Positions 9,027 through 18,269 of a stretch of 64,000 nucleotides of DNA are shown one piece after another (within the stretch, counting starts at the first letter, position 1; each line of letters starts with the position of its first letter). Both the position numbers and the translations under genes were made by a program. Below the pieces are notes generated by a model. That model saw only the letters and a program-made list of their open reading frames with translations. It made no database searches and was not told where the DNA came from. The stretch comes from Taibaiella helva (GTDB lineage: Bacteria; Bacteroidota; Bacteroidia; Chitinophagales; Chitinophagaceae): NCBI RefSeq assembly GCF_003545695.1, contig NZ_QUZZ01000009.1, positions 124,001-188,000 on the forward strand. The letters are read 5' to 3'.

Positions 9027-10070
9027 GTGAAAAAGATTATTTCTGTTATTGGCGCAAGACCACAGTTCATCAAGCATGCCTCTATGCAATTACAGTTGCA
9101 GCGATATTTTCATTCCATGACAATTCATACGGGACAACATTACGATCCTAATATGAGTGCTGTTTTTTTTGATGAGCTGAATATTCCCCGCCCCGATTAC
9201 CTTTTCGATATAGGAGGCAGCAAACCCCAGAGTGAGCAAACCGGGTTGATGATGACAGAAATAGAAAAGGTTTGTGCGCGAGAGCTTCCCGATGCGCTGC
9301 TGATATACGGTGATACCAACAGCACGCTTGCCGCGGCTTTGGTAGCGGCAAAGATGCATATACCACAAATCCACATTGAAGCCGGGTTGAGAAGTTTCAA
9401 TAGGGCTATGCCGGAGGAAGTAAACCGTATTGTTGCAGACGAATTTGCGACCCTGCTCTTTTGCCCTTCCAGCCAGGCTATTCAAAACCTTGACCGGGAA
9501 GGTATCAGCCATGATGGTATTTTCCTAAGTGGCGATGTTATGTGTGATACTTTATACCTGGTACGCAATAAGATCAGGCGGCAACTCGAAATACCCTATT
9601 ATTTCGCAACGGTCCACAGGCCCTATAATACGGACGAGGATGCCCGGTTGACTTACCTGCTCAAGACCCTTAACGGCCTGAAGCATAAAGTGGTATTACC
9701 CATACACCCCCGAACTGTTGCCCGTATGCAATCTTTTGGCCTTAGCCGGGAACAGTTTTCCAACATTCTCTTTATTGACCCTGTAAGTTATGTAGAATCC
9801 ATATCTTACCAGCAATATGCTTCCTGTGTTATTACGGATAGCGGCGGGATGCAGAAAGAAGCCTACATGCTGCAACGTAAATGCATCACGCTGCGTAGCG
9901 AAACAGAATGGACGGAAACGCTGGAACATGGCTGGAATACTTTGCTGTTCCATAACCTAGAGCATTTACAGGAAGAAATAGATAAACCTTGCGGAACTTA
10001 TATTGCAGATCTGTATGGTAAAGGAAATGCTGCCGAAGAAATTGTCCGTATAATCCGGGATCGGATATGA
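9027..10070 (+). CDS. Non-hydrolysing UDP-HexNAc 2-epimerase, WbpI-like subgroup
   Basis: 347 residues, GTG start (VKKIISVIGARPQFIKHASM). Interconverts C2 epimers of UDP-N-acetylhexosamines. Family motifs: GARPQFIK near residue 8, HTGQHYD near 36, YGDTNST near 94, HIEAGLRSF near 117, and TDSGGMQKEAYML near 270 for UDP binding. The IGARPQFIK and FFDELNIPRPDY pattern is closer to the WbpI group (UDP-2,3-diacetamido-2,3-dideoxyglucuronate 2-epimerase) than to WecB, which uses GTRPEAIK and is also encoded here at 13.5 kb. This suggests an unusual mannosamine-type sugar, but the uronate-forming enzymes of that pathway are not in the window. Substrate is therefore uncertain. Confidence 0.82.
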   Translation: MKKIISVIGARPQFIKHASMQLQLQRYFHSMTIHTGQHYDPNMSAVFFDELNIPRPDYLFDIGGSKPQSEQTGLMMTEIEKVCARELPDALLIYGDTNSTLAAALVAAKMHIPQIHIEAGLRSFNRAMPEEVNRIVADEFATLLFCPSSQAIQNLDREGISHDGIFLSGDVMCDTLYLVRNKIRRQLEIPYYFATVHRPYNTDEDARLTYLLKTLNGLKHKVVLPIHPRTVARMQSFGLSREQFSNILFIDPVSYVESISYQQYASCVITDSGGMQKEAYMLQRKCITLRSETEWTETLEHGWNTLLFHNLEHLQEEIDKPCGTYIADLYGKGNAAEEIVRIIRDRI

Positions 10071-10214
10071 TCACAAACCTAATGTGCCTCCTAAATCGGG
10101 AATAAGATGGCCGTAAAGCTGCGATAGTATAATCTCCCTGGTACCCCCGAACTTTAAAAGATTTAATTAAAATAAAAGGGGCAATTTTGCCCTTGAATTT
10201 GAAAACAGTAATAT

Positions 10215-12095
10215 ATGTGTGGAATTGCCGGTATCATTAGCGTCAACCCTAAAGCGGTATCAGAGGAGCGGCTGAAGAGCATGACAGACATGATCGCCCA
10301 CCGCGGACCTGATGGCGATGGGCAGTGGATAAGCGAAAGCGGGAAAGTAGGCTTGGGGCACAGGCGCCTGTCGATTATCGATCTCAGTCATGAGGCCGAT
10401 CAGCCCATGCATTATCTCGACCGGTATACGATCGTATTTAATGGTGAGATATACAATTACCTGGAGCTGAAAGATGTTCTTATCCGGCAGGGCTATACTT
10501 TCAGAACAACCTCCGATACGGAAGTGCTGGCGGCCCTTTACCACAGGGATAAGGAAAAATGCCTTCAGCTTCTGGATGGGATGTTTGCCTTTGTTATCTA
10601 TGATAAGCAGGAACAGAACATCTTTTGTGCCCGGGACCGCTTTGGTGAAAAGCCTTTCTTTTATAATTACGTGCCGGGGCAGCATTTTATATTCGGCAGC
10701 GAAATGAAAGCACTGTGGGCTGCAGGCGTTGAGAAAAAGGTCAATAACCGGATGCTTTACAATTACCTGCAAAGAGGCTTACTGCAGGACCCCGGCAATG
10801 CAGCAGAAACCTTTTATATGCATTGTAGCAGGCTACCGCACAGCCATTATATAAAAATTGATCTGGGTAGCCTTACGCTGGAAATAAAGAAATACTACGA
10901 TATTGAATGGCGGCATACTGACTCCGGCATCAGCGAGCAACAAGCGGAGCAGCGGTTTCATGAGCTGTTTTATACTTCTGTCAGCCGCAGGCTACGGAGC
11001 GATGTGCCGGTGGGCAGCAGTCTTAGCGGCGGTCTCGACAGCAGCCTGGTGGTAGCGACCATTGACCGGCTGAGAGGTGCTAACGACCCGGAGCAAAAAA
11101 CATTCAGCGCCGTCTTTCCTGGCTTTCATAAAGATGAGAGCCGCTTCATGAAGATGGTGATCGATCGCACCAGCGTAGATCCTTATTTTGTAACGCCCGA
11201 TGACGAAGGGATGATTCGGGACCTGGAGCGGATAGCCTACCACCAGGAAGAGCCTTTTGGAAGCGCCAGCATTTATGTCCAGTACAAAGTAATGGAGCTT
11301 GCGAAAGCGCACAATGTGACTGTATTGCTGGATGGGCAGGGCGCCGATGAACTGCTGGCAGGCTATCATGGTTATTATTACAGTTTTTTTAAAGAGCTGC
11401 GCAATACCGATAAGCGCATATACAAAAGCGAGTGGGCCAGCTATGTAAACATGCATCAGGACAACGGCGTGAACGGTGTGATCAGCTATAGCAATAAACA
11501 ACGCCTGGCTGAATCGCTTCCATTTCTTATTCGCCCATTTAGGGCTATTTATAATAAGACGCTGAGGCCGCAGAAATACAAAAATTTCTTTGATGAGGAT
11601 TTCATGCAGCAGAACAGAAAGGGAGAAATTGCCGGCGGCAGTGATCCCCGGAGCCTTAACGAAGCGCTTTACAACAGCACTTACCGGAATGGCGGCTTGC
11701 AGGAGCTGCTTCGCTATGCCGACAGGAACAGCATGGCGCACAGCCGCGAAGTAAGGCTGCCGTTTTTGTCGCATGAGCTGGTGGATTTCCTGTTTACCTT
11801 ACCTGCCAGCTTTAAAATGCGTGAAGGCTGGACCAAATGGATTATGAGAAAAACATTCTCCGAAGAGTTACCCGAAGGCATTTGTTGGCGGAAAGATAAG
11901 ATCGGCTATGAGCCACCTCAGAAATCCTGGATGGAAAACCCCGATTTTGTACAAAAGCTTTCAGATGCCAGGGCCAAATTAGTGAATGAAGGCGTGTTGC
12001 ATAAAAATATAATCGCTAAAGAAATCGTTGCAGAAAACGCGAACGATTCCACGCACAACACCTGGAGGCAGCTGATGGCGGCGCAGATCATATAA
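10215..12095 (+). CDS. asnB: AsnB-type glutamine-dependent amidotransferase in a glycan locus
   Basis: 626 residues starting MCGIAGI, with Cys2 as the N-terminal nucleophile of the class II glutaminase domain (HRGPD near 32, NGEIYNY near 77). The C-terminal synthetase domain has the ATP-pyrophosphatase loop SGGLDSS near residue 272 and DGQGADELLAGY near 374. Family members make asparagine from aspartate and glutamine. Homologues inside polysaccharide loci (for example WbpS of Pseudomonas) are thought to amidate uronic acids or other carboxylated sugars, and the position here between epimerase and glycosyltransferase genes suggests the same. Cellular asparagine synthesis cannot be excluded. 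It stands alone, with gaps of more than 100 bases on both sides. Confidence 0.88.
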   Translation: MCGIAGIISVNPKAVSEERLKSMTDMIAHRGPDGDGQWISESGKVGLGHRRLSIIDLSHEADQPMHYLDRYTIVFNGEIYNYLELKDVLIRQGYTFRTTSDTEVLAALYHRDKEKCLQLLDGMFAFVIYDKQEQNIFCARDRFGEKPFFYNYVPGQHFIFGSEMKALWAAGVEKKVNNRMLYNYLQRGLLQDPGNAAETFYMHCSRLPHSHYIKIDLGSLTLEIKKYYDIEWRHTDSGISEQQAEQRFHELFYTSVSRRLRSDVPVGSSLSGGLDSSLVVATIDRLRGANDPEQKTFSAVFPGFHKDESRFMKMVIDRTSVDPYFVTPDDEGMIRDLERIAYHQEEPFGSASIYVQYKVMELAKAHNVTVLLDGQGADELLAGYHGYYYSFFKELRNTDKRIYKSEWASYVNMHQDNGVNGVISYSNKQRLAESLPFLIRPFRAIYNKTLRPQKYKNFFDEDFMQQNRKGEIAGGSDPRSLNEALYNSTYRNGGLQELLRYADRNSMAHSREVRLPFLSHELVDFLFTLPASFKMREGWTKWIMRKTFSEELPEGICWRKDKIGYEPPQKSWMENPDFVQKLSDARAKLVNEGVLHKNIIAKEIVAENANDSTHNTWRQLMAAQII

Positions 12096-12214
12096 GGTGG
12101 ACAGCGCTATTCAAAAGTTTACAATTAATTATCCGGATTGCTTCGTGCGAAAGAAGAATGATACACACAAGACCTGTGAGCAGCAATTAAAAGGAACGAT
12201 GGTCTGCTTGTTAA

Positions 12215-13510
12215 ATGAAAAAAATATTAATACTCAGCTACTTTTTTCCACCTGGTAATTTTACCGCTTCAGAGCGATCTTATTCCTGGGCGAGATCCTT
12301 TAAACGTTTTGGCTTTTATCCGGTTGTTGTCACCCGTAACTGGCACTTCAAGGCTGCCGGATATGGCGACTTGGCGCAAGACTCGGGTACTGAGATTATT
12401 TCAGAATTTCACGATGGTTACGAAATTCATTTTTTGCCCTATAAAATGGATTGGCTGGATAAGGCTTATCGTCGCTGGGGCAACACAAAGCTGAACAAAG
12501 TTTACCTTCTGTTCTTCTTCTTTTACAGCTTTTTGGAGCTGCCTTTTCTGTTTTGCCTGAGCCCTTTTTACCGGAGTATGCTGCGTTTTTCCCGGCAAAA
12601 AATAAAGAGTGACAATATTGGCCATTGTATCATTTCAGCGGCTCCCTTTAATCAGTTTAAGGTCGGTGCGCGATTGAAAAAGACTTTCAAAAACCTGCAT
12701 CTGATTGCTGATTATCGCGACGACTGGACCACAAACGACCTTCACCTAAAAAGCAGGCTGTCCAGGCTGCTGGATCGTTATACTTCTTACTTTGAAAAAA
12801 GATGGCTATCGTTTTTTGATTTTTTTGTGTCGGTGTCACAGCCTTATGTCGATAAGATTGCCAGGCTGATCAAAAGGCCCGGCTTTGTAAGCAGCAATGG
12901 TTTTGTTGCTGAAAATTATAAAGATGTTTCCAATGTAGGGTCTGAAGAAGATTTCACGATTTGTTATTCCGGTTCACTTGCGCAACGTCAGCCGGTAGAG
13001 ATATTCCTGGAAGGCGTAAAAAAGCTGGTTGATCATACATCCGGATCTGTCAGGTTCAAAGTACGGTTTATTGGCCTGGAGGAGCAGCTCACAGCCTGGA
13101 ACAGGGTAAAGGAATATATCAAAGGCTACGAAAGCTATTTCGATTTAATGCCGAAAATCTCCAAGGCCGATTGTGTGCGGTTGCAGCAACGGGCGCATGT
13201 GCTGTTGCTGATCAAGTATGAAGGGATGACGGGGGTTCCCGGCAGCAAAATGTACGAATACCTTGCTTTGAAAAAGCCTGTGCTGCTTTGCCCCGGCGAC
13301 AATGATATCCTGGAGCATACGATGAGGAAATCGGGACAGGGAATTTTTGTCCGGAGCAGTGATGAATGCTTTACGACTCTGAAGCAGCTATACGCCGATT
13401 TTTTATCCGGAAGCAGGATGAGCCAGGACCTGGATCTTAGCTATATCAATAGCTTCAACAGAGACGTGATAGCAAAAGACCTGGTCGATTTAATCAACAA
13501 AAACTGTTAG
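12215..13510 (+). CDS. Glycosyltransferase family 4-like
   Basis: 431 residues beginning [20 protein letters not shown], the Y-F-P-P-x-x-x-x-x-S-x-R-x motif common to GT4 transferases that bind lipid-linked acceptors. The middle has [10 protein letters not shown], and the donor domain has [15 protein letters not shown] and [17 protein letters not shown] with the usual Glu before a hydrophobic pair. One hydrophobic stretch ([18 protein letters not shown], about residues 95-115) may associate with the membrane. First gene of the tightly packed run that continues to 22,982; the next gene starts 10 bases after its stop. Confidence 0.8.
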   Translation: MKKILILSYFFPPGNFTASERSYSWARSFKRFGFYPVVVTRNWHFKAAGYGDLAQDSGTEIISEFHDGYEIHFLPYKMDWLDKAYRRWGNTKLNKVYLLFFFFYSFLELPFLFCLSPFYRSMLRFSRQKIKSDNIGHCIISAAPFNQFKVGARLKKTFKNLHLIADYRDDWTTNDLHLKSRLSRLLDRYTSYFEKRWLSFFDFFVSVSQPYVDKIARLIKRPGFVSSNGFVAENYKDVSNVGSEEDFTICYSGSLAQRQPVEIFLEGVKKLVDHTSGSVRFKVRFIGLEEQLTAWNRVKEYIKGYESYFDLMPKISKADCVRLQQRAHVLLLIKYEGMTGVPGSKMYEYLALKKPVLLCPGDNDILEHTMRKSGQGIFVRSSDECFTTLKQLYADFLSGSRMSQDLDLSYINSFNRDVIAKDLVDLINKNC

Positions 13511-13520
13511 CCCGATTGCT

Positions 13521-14648
13521 ATGAACCACTCTCGTAAAAAGATACTTATCATTTTCGGAACAAGACCGGAAGCCATAAAAATGGCGCCCCTGATCATTGA
13601 ATTTTATAAAAATGATCAGCACTTCGATACCAAAGTCTGCGTCACGGCACAGCACAGGGAAATGCTGGATAGTGTGTTGGCCTTCTTTGGATTGGTCCCT
13701 GACTTTGATCTGAACCTGATGCGGCCCGATCAGAACCTGTACCAGCTGACCGCCGATGTGATCACAGGATTAAAGCCGGTATTAGCGTCTTTCCAGCCTG
13801 AATACGTTTTCGTGCATGGCGACACCACCACCTCCACCGCGGCCGCGTTGGCAGCCTTTTACAGTAGCGCAAAAGTATGTCATATAGAAGCCGGGTTGCG
13901 CACCTTCAATAAATATGCTCCTTTCCCGGAGGAGATGAACCGCCAGCTTACCGGCAGGCTTACCGATCTTCACTTCTCTCCTACCACGACATCCAGGGAA
14001 AACCTGCTGAAGGAGAATGTTGCCGGTGAGCACATAAAAGTAGTGGGAAATACGGTGATCGATGCTTTGCTATGGGCCGTTGATAGATTGAAGCAATATG
14101 AAGATGCGGAGATAGAGAACCTGGAACGCATCCTCAAGCCTGGGAAGAAGATCGTGCTGGTAACAGGGCACCGTCGCGAAAATTTCGGGGACGGATTTAT
14201 CCAGATATGCGAAGCGCTGCGTGAAGTCGCCAGCGAAGAAAACGTGCAGATCATTTACCCGGTACACCTGAACCCCAATGTTCAGAAGCCGGTTTACGAA
14301 TACCTGAGCAATAATGAGAACATAGAGCTGATCGCGCCGCTGAGCTATCCGGCATTCGTATGGCTGATGAACAAGTCTTACCTGATCCTGACCGATAGTG
14401 GCGGTGTACAGGAGGAGGCGCCCAGCCTGGGCAAGCCGGTGCTGGTGATGCGCGAGACTACCGAAAGGCCTGAAGCCGTGGCGGCGGGAACAGTAAAGCT
14501 GGTAGGTACATCCAAAAGCCTGATCATCGAAGAATGCAGGTCGTTGCTGACGGATGTTGAGAGGTATCAGCAAATGAGCAAAAGCCATAACCCATATGGT
14601 GACGGGCAGGCCTGTTCCCGGATCGTATCTTCACTGCTTGACGACTAA
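13521..14648 (+). CDS. wecB: UDP-N-acetylglucosamine 2-epimerase (non-hydrolysing)
   Basis: 375 residues, the usual WecB length. Converts UDP-GlcNAc to UDP-ManNAc in the cytoplasm. Motifs: [15 protein letters not shown] at residues 9-23, [15 protein letters not shown] near 98, [21 protein letters not shown] near 121-141, [10 protein letters not shown] near 215, and [19 protein letters not shown] near 291. These are the classic UDP-contacting and allosteric-site sequences. It lies 10 bases after the previous glycosyltransferase and 4 bases before the next, so it is translated within the operon. With the WbpI-like enzyme at 9.0 kb the locus carries two distinct 2-epimerases, implying at least one ManNAc-derived sugar. 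Confidence 0.93.
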   Translation: MNHSRKKILIIFGTRPEAIKMAPLIIEFYKNDQHFDTKVCVTAQHREMLDSVLAFFGLVPDFDLNLMRPDQNLYQLTADVITGLKPVLASFQPEYVFVHGDTTTSTAAALAAFYSSAKVCHIEAGLRTFNKYAPFPEEMNRQLTGRLTDLHFSPTTTSRENLLKENVAGEHIKVVGNTVIDALLWAVDRLKQYEDAEIENLERILKPGKKIVLVTGHRRENFGDGFIQICEALREVASEENVQIIYPVHLNPNVQKPVYEYLSNNENIELIAPLSYPAFVWLMNKSYLILTDSGGVQEEAPSLGKPVLVMRETTERPEAVAAGTVKLVGTSKSLIIEECRSLLTDVERYQQMSKSHNPYGDGQACSRIVSSLLDD

Positions 14649-14652
14649 TAAA

Positions 14653-15651
14653 ATGAACTACAAGATACTGGCATCCCCGGCGTCTATAAACGATGCGACG
14701 GACTACTACATTACCCTTATTGAAACGGCTGTAAAACAGCTGGGCGGAACTGTGCATAGAGTCGAGCGCTTATCGGCCGTTGAAAAGTCCGATGTCATCA
14801 TTACCATCGAAGCCAAATTCTTCCTGTCAGCACTTCTGAAAAGGCCATCTCAGCTCAAGATCAATTGGTTCCAAGGAATAGTGCCAGAAGAAAATGACCT
14901 GCTGGGAGGTCCCTGGCTCAGAAAATGGCTCTGGACCCTGGCCGAGTACCTGGCGCTGCATCGTTCCCGGCTCAACATAATGGTCTCGGAGGCCATGTTA
15001 GCGCATTACAGAAAAAAATACCATTACCGGAAAAATAATTTCCTGATCGTACCTTGCTATAATAAGCAGCTGGACCATACTGCATTTAGTATTCCGTCCA
15101 AATTTGAAAAGCCTAACTTTGTCTATGCCGGCAGTATGGCTACCTGGCAAAGCATAGATAAAACCCTGATGGTTTTCAGAGAAATAGAGCATCGGCTGCC
15201 CGAAGCAACTTTAACGCTGCTGACCGGTCAGCAAAAGGAAGCACAGCAGCTGATTAATAAATATGGTATAAAAAACGTGACGGTCAAATATTGCCCGCTT
15301 GATCAGCTGGACGAAGAGCTGAAAGAATACAAGTACGGATTCCTGCTCCGGGAAGATCATATAGTGAACCGGGTAGCGACGCCGACCAAGATGAATACTT
15401 ATTTGTCAGCAGGCATTATACCTGTCTATACCAATGTGGTCGACTCTTTTGAACAGCATATCGATCTCGGCAAATATGCGCTTAAGTTTTCAGCAGCAGC
15501 CAGCGCTTCGGAAATTGCCGAGGGCATCCTGTTATTCGAAGAGCAAAATGACATTGATCCCGGCAATATCTTGCAGGTATATGCCGCAACGTACAAGGAA
15601 TACTATAACGATCTCTTTTACCTGGAAAAAATAAAAGCAGCGCTAACCTGA
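14653..15651 (+). CDS. Glycosyltransferase, GT-B fold, unassigned family
   Basis: 332 residues from MNYKILASPASINDATDYY. This ATG at 14653 lies 4 bases after the wecB stop; a longer frame opening at 14596 would overlap wecB by 53 bases and is less likely. FVYAGSMATWQSIDKTLMVF starts the donor domain and TKMNTYLSAGIIPVYTN resembles the C-terminal donor-binding segment of GT4 enzymes, though overall similarity to a named family is weak. Presumably a polysaccharide glycosyltransferase, by fold and place. The next gene starts 3 bases after the stop. Confidence 0.7.
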   Translation: MNYKILASPASINDATDYYITLIETAVKQLGGTVHRVERLSAVEKSDVIITIEAKFFLSALLKRPSQLKINWFQGIVPEENDLLGGPWLRKWLWTLAEYLALHRSRLNIMVSEAMLAHYRKKYHYRKNNFLIVPCYNKQLDHTAFSIPSKFEKPNFVYAGSMATWQSIDKTLMVFREIEHRLPEATLTLLTGQQKEAQQLINKYGIKNVTVKYCPLDQLDEELKEYKYGFLLREDHIVNRVATPTKMNTYLSAGIIPVYTNVVDSFEQHIDLGKYALKFSAAASASEIAEGILLFEEQNDIDPGNILQVYAATYKEYYNDLFYLEKIKAALT

Positions 15652-15654
15652 TCC

Positions 15655-16902
15655 ATGTCCCTGGCAGTAACATATACGGAAGCTACGCTTACGGCGCATT
15701 TCAAAAAACTATGCCTGATCAATCTGATCTTCATCATTTTTGCGGACGCCTATATTGTTTACTTTCTCGGTGGCCCGGGTCTGATGTTGATGAATCTCGC
15801 AAAGGTAATCAACGTTGTTTTTTTCATTTATCTGGTACTCCGGAAAAATCAGAAAGCGACAACTGTCCTTACCGCATTGCTGTTCATCCCTTTTTGCTGG
15901 ATGTATCTCTTTCAGGATAGTTTGTTCACCGGCATTATGAAAAGCTACGCTCGTATTCTTCCCGGGCTGACCTTTCTTTATCTCGACGACAACGATAAAA
16001 AATATGTGGCGCGTCTCTTTATTAAAGGCCTTTACTACAGCCTTATTCCCGCGCTTATTGTATATCCTTTTGTGCTCCTCAAGATTAACCTTCCCGGCTT
16101 CATGATGGCTCATCCCAGGGATGGGCGCATGTATAAAGTGACCTTTGGTATTGTCTTTAACCTGGTTTATGTTCCCCAACGTATTCATGGCCTTTTTGAT
16201 GAACCTGGTGTTACAGGTACTTTTTGTGCATTTGCGTTATTCTTCTTTTTCCCGGTGCTTACCAGGTGGCAAAAAAGAGTATTCTTTCTGGCGGGACTCT
16301 TTTCCTGGTCAATGTTTTTTATCGTTATTGTTACACCGATATATTTATATCATTTGTGGAAAGGAGGCAACAAAGCCGTTGCTGGTGCGCTAAGCCTTAT
16401 AATCCTTGCAGCAGCAGTTGGATTTTTGATATGGGCTAACCAGGCTATCACCCGCCTGACCAAACATGACTTCTTATATGCGCAAGTGTTGGGACGGTTG
16501 AAAACCAATGAGCAGGGTCAAATTGTTGGTGTTATCGATAACCGGGATGCCTCCTGGATATTTACCCAAAGGATTTACGAGCCCTTTGTAAAAGAAGGAG
16601 GGCCTAAATATTATCTGGGAAGCTACTTTTTTGGAGATTATACCGGAGACAAATACCCGGCCCTGAGCCAGCGTTTGTTCATTTTCAATTATGGCTTTGG
16701 CCTGTTGCTGTATGTTTATTTTTTCTTTCTCGTCACCTTGCCGGTTAAGAAGCGATCGGAGCTTCTCGTTGTGATGCTTTTTCTGGGACTAGGCTTCTAC
16801 CAGCGTCCACAGCTGTTCAGGGCCGAATATTTAACGTTGATCTACGGTGGTATCCTCCTCTCAAATGAATATAGAAAAAAACTGATTGCTTCCCGAACAT
16901 GA
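15655..16902 (+). CDS. Wzy-like O-antigen/EPS polymerase (membrane)
   Basis: 415 residues with about ten hydrophobic segments and a larger polar loop (about residues 265-330, containing LGRLKTNEQGQIVGVIDNRD). This topology, with a large periplasmic loop late in the protein, is that of Wzy polymerases and O-antigen ligases, which are too divergent for firm recognition by motif. FDEPGVTGTFCAFALFFFFP near residue 182 is a segment often seen in Bacteroidota Wzy-like proteins. It would polymerise repeat units flipped by the Wzx protein. Its last four bases (ATGA) overlap the next start, implying coupled translation. WaaL-type ligase remains possible. Confidence 0.65.
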   Translation: MSLAVTYTEATLTAHFKKLCLINLIFIIFADAYIVYFLGGPGLMLMNLAKVINVVFFIYLVLRKNQKATTVLTALLFIPFCWMYLFQDSLFTGIMKSYARILPGLTFLYLDDNDKKYVARLFIKGLYYSLIPALIVYPFVLLKINLPGFMMAHPRDGRMYKVTFGIVFNLVYVPQRIHGLFDEPGVTGTFCAFALFFFFPVLTRWQKRVFFLAGLFSWSMFFIVIVTPIYLYHLWKGGNKAVAGALSLIILAAAVGFLIWANQAITRLTKHDFLYAQVLGRLKTNEQGQIVGVIDNRDASWIFTQRIYEPFVKEGGPKYYLGSYFFGDYTGDKYPALSQRLFIFNYGFGLLLYVYFFFLVTLPVKKRSELLVVMLFLGLGFYQRPQLFRAEYLTLIYGGILLSNEYRKKLIASRT

Positions 16903-18269
16903 TAAAATCAATAACCACCCTGTTATGCCTGTTGCTGGCCAGCGTTTCAATAAGAGCACAGCTTGTTGTCAATGTTAAAGAATATGGCGCAAAGGGTGAC
17001 GGTGTAACCGACGATGCCTCGGCCTTTCAGAAAGCGGCAGATAAAGCATCTGCAGCCGGAGCTGCAACCATCAGTATCCCGGCCGGTAACTATTTTGTAT
17101 CCCGAACGATCAATATACGTCTGGATGCCGGTAAAAAGATAAAGCTATCCGGGGCCGGATCAATCAGTGCCGGCAGTAAAGGGGCTTCCACAATATTTAC
17201 AAAATCGCTTTGCTCCATTTTTTATATCAATTGCCCTGCACCGACAATGGGAGGCAGCATCGAATGTAATGGTATTTGCCTTAAGGGGAATAATGTTCCT
17301 TATACCACAAAGCATCCCTATTACAACACGGACAATTATGCCTACGGCATTGTCTTTAATAATATTGCCTCCGTAAAAATGACGAATAGCTATGTCGGTA
17401 GCTTCTATGGCGGGGGCATAAAGGTGGGCAATGCCAGGCAAACTGCCAATCCGCTGAGTAACAGAAGCGCAGAGGTATCAATTATCAACAATCTGGTTGC
17501 AAACTGCTGGGGGCTGCATTTTACCAAAAGCAACGCAGGATTTGTGGATAATTACGGGGATGGTATCTACCTCGACAATGTAATTAATGCCAGGGTGATG
17601 AATAACAGGATAGAAAACAATGTGACAGTCACCCGATCGCTGGGCCGGGCCGGTATTGTGCTGGAGTATAATACAGAGAATTGTTTGTTGCAAGGCAATA
17701 CGATCAAGGGATACGACCGGAATATACACGTTGAAGGTGATTTTGGCGGACATACTATCAACGGTAACAAGATCTTCGGATCTGACCTGGGTATACTGAT
17801 CCATAGCTACGCTTTGAAAAGAGCTGATGGCCGTCCTGCTGCCGTTACCATCAGCGGAAACCAGATTACCAATGCAGGCTTTACTGAGAACTTGCAGACC
17901 GCCTGGCCGGTGCGCGACCGTGCGCTGATCTCTATCCATTCTGCGTCGGGGGAGCGAAAAGCTTCCAGGGTCATCGGTAATGTATTGACCTATGATGGCC
18001 GGTATGCCCTGAAAGCAAAAACATTGCTGCAAAATCACGAATGGTATGTCTCCTTCGAGAATAACAGCTATAATACGGTTCAGCTCAACGGGAAGGCCAG
18101 GCCGCTGATTGTGCACGATTACCAGCTTCAGGATCTCTCCGGTGAGCAATACAACAATGTGCAGGTGGATTTCAAAGCACTCAGCACCTGGGGAAACAAG
18201 CTGATACTCGGACAATTCAAAGGCAACAAAATAAGCAATAACGCGGTGACCAATCTAAAATTGAAATAA
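16899..18269 (+). CDS. Secreted right-handed beta-helix protein, pectate-lyase-3 type
   Basis: 456 residues. A signal peptide (MIKSITTLLCLLLASVSIRAQ) is followed by VKEYGAKGDGVTDDASAFQKA at about residues 26-46, the hallmark N-terminus of pectate-lyase-superfamily (glycoside hydrolase 28-like) beta-helix proteins. The remainder is rich in N-N-x-I and G-N-x-I turns (VMNNRIENNV, LLQGNTIKGY, TINGNKIFGSD), consistent with parallel beta-helix coils. A periplasmic or surface enzyme that cuts, epimerises or holds the exported polysaccharide is the natural reading, but catalytic residues cannot be assigned. Overlaps the Wzy-like gene by 4 bases and the next glycosyltransferase by 1 base. Confidence 0.8.
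   Translation: MIKSITTLLCLLLASVSIRAQLVVNVKEYGAKGDGVTDDASAFQKAADKASAAGAATISIPAGNYFVSRTINIRLDAGKKIKLSGAGSISAGSKGASTIFTKSLCSIFYINCPAPTMGGSIECNGICLKGNNVPYTTKHPYYNTDNYAYGIVFNNIASVKMTNSYVGSFYGGGIKVGNARQTANPLSNRSAEVSIINNLVANCWGLHFTKSNAGFVDNYGDGIYLDNVINARVMNNRIENNVTVTRSLGRAGIVLEYNTENCLLQGNTIKGYDRNIHVEGDFGGHTINGNKIFGSDLGILIHSYALKRADGRPAAVTISGNQITNAGFTENLQTAWPVRDRALISIHSASGERKASRVIGNVLTYDGRYALKAKTLLQNHEWYVSFENNSYNTVQLNGKARPLIVHDYQLQDLSGEQYNNVQVDFKALSTWGNKLILGQFKGNKISNNAVTNLKLK

Noticed and set aside
17540-17555. TGTGGATAA DnaA-box match near 17.54 kb
   Set aside because: It lies inside the beta-helix coding sequence, alone, with no AT-rich tract; expected by chance.
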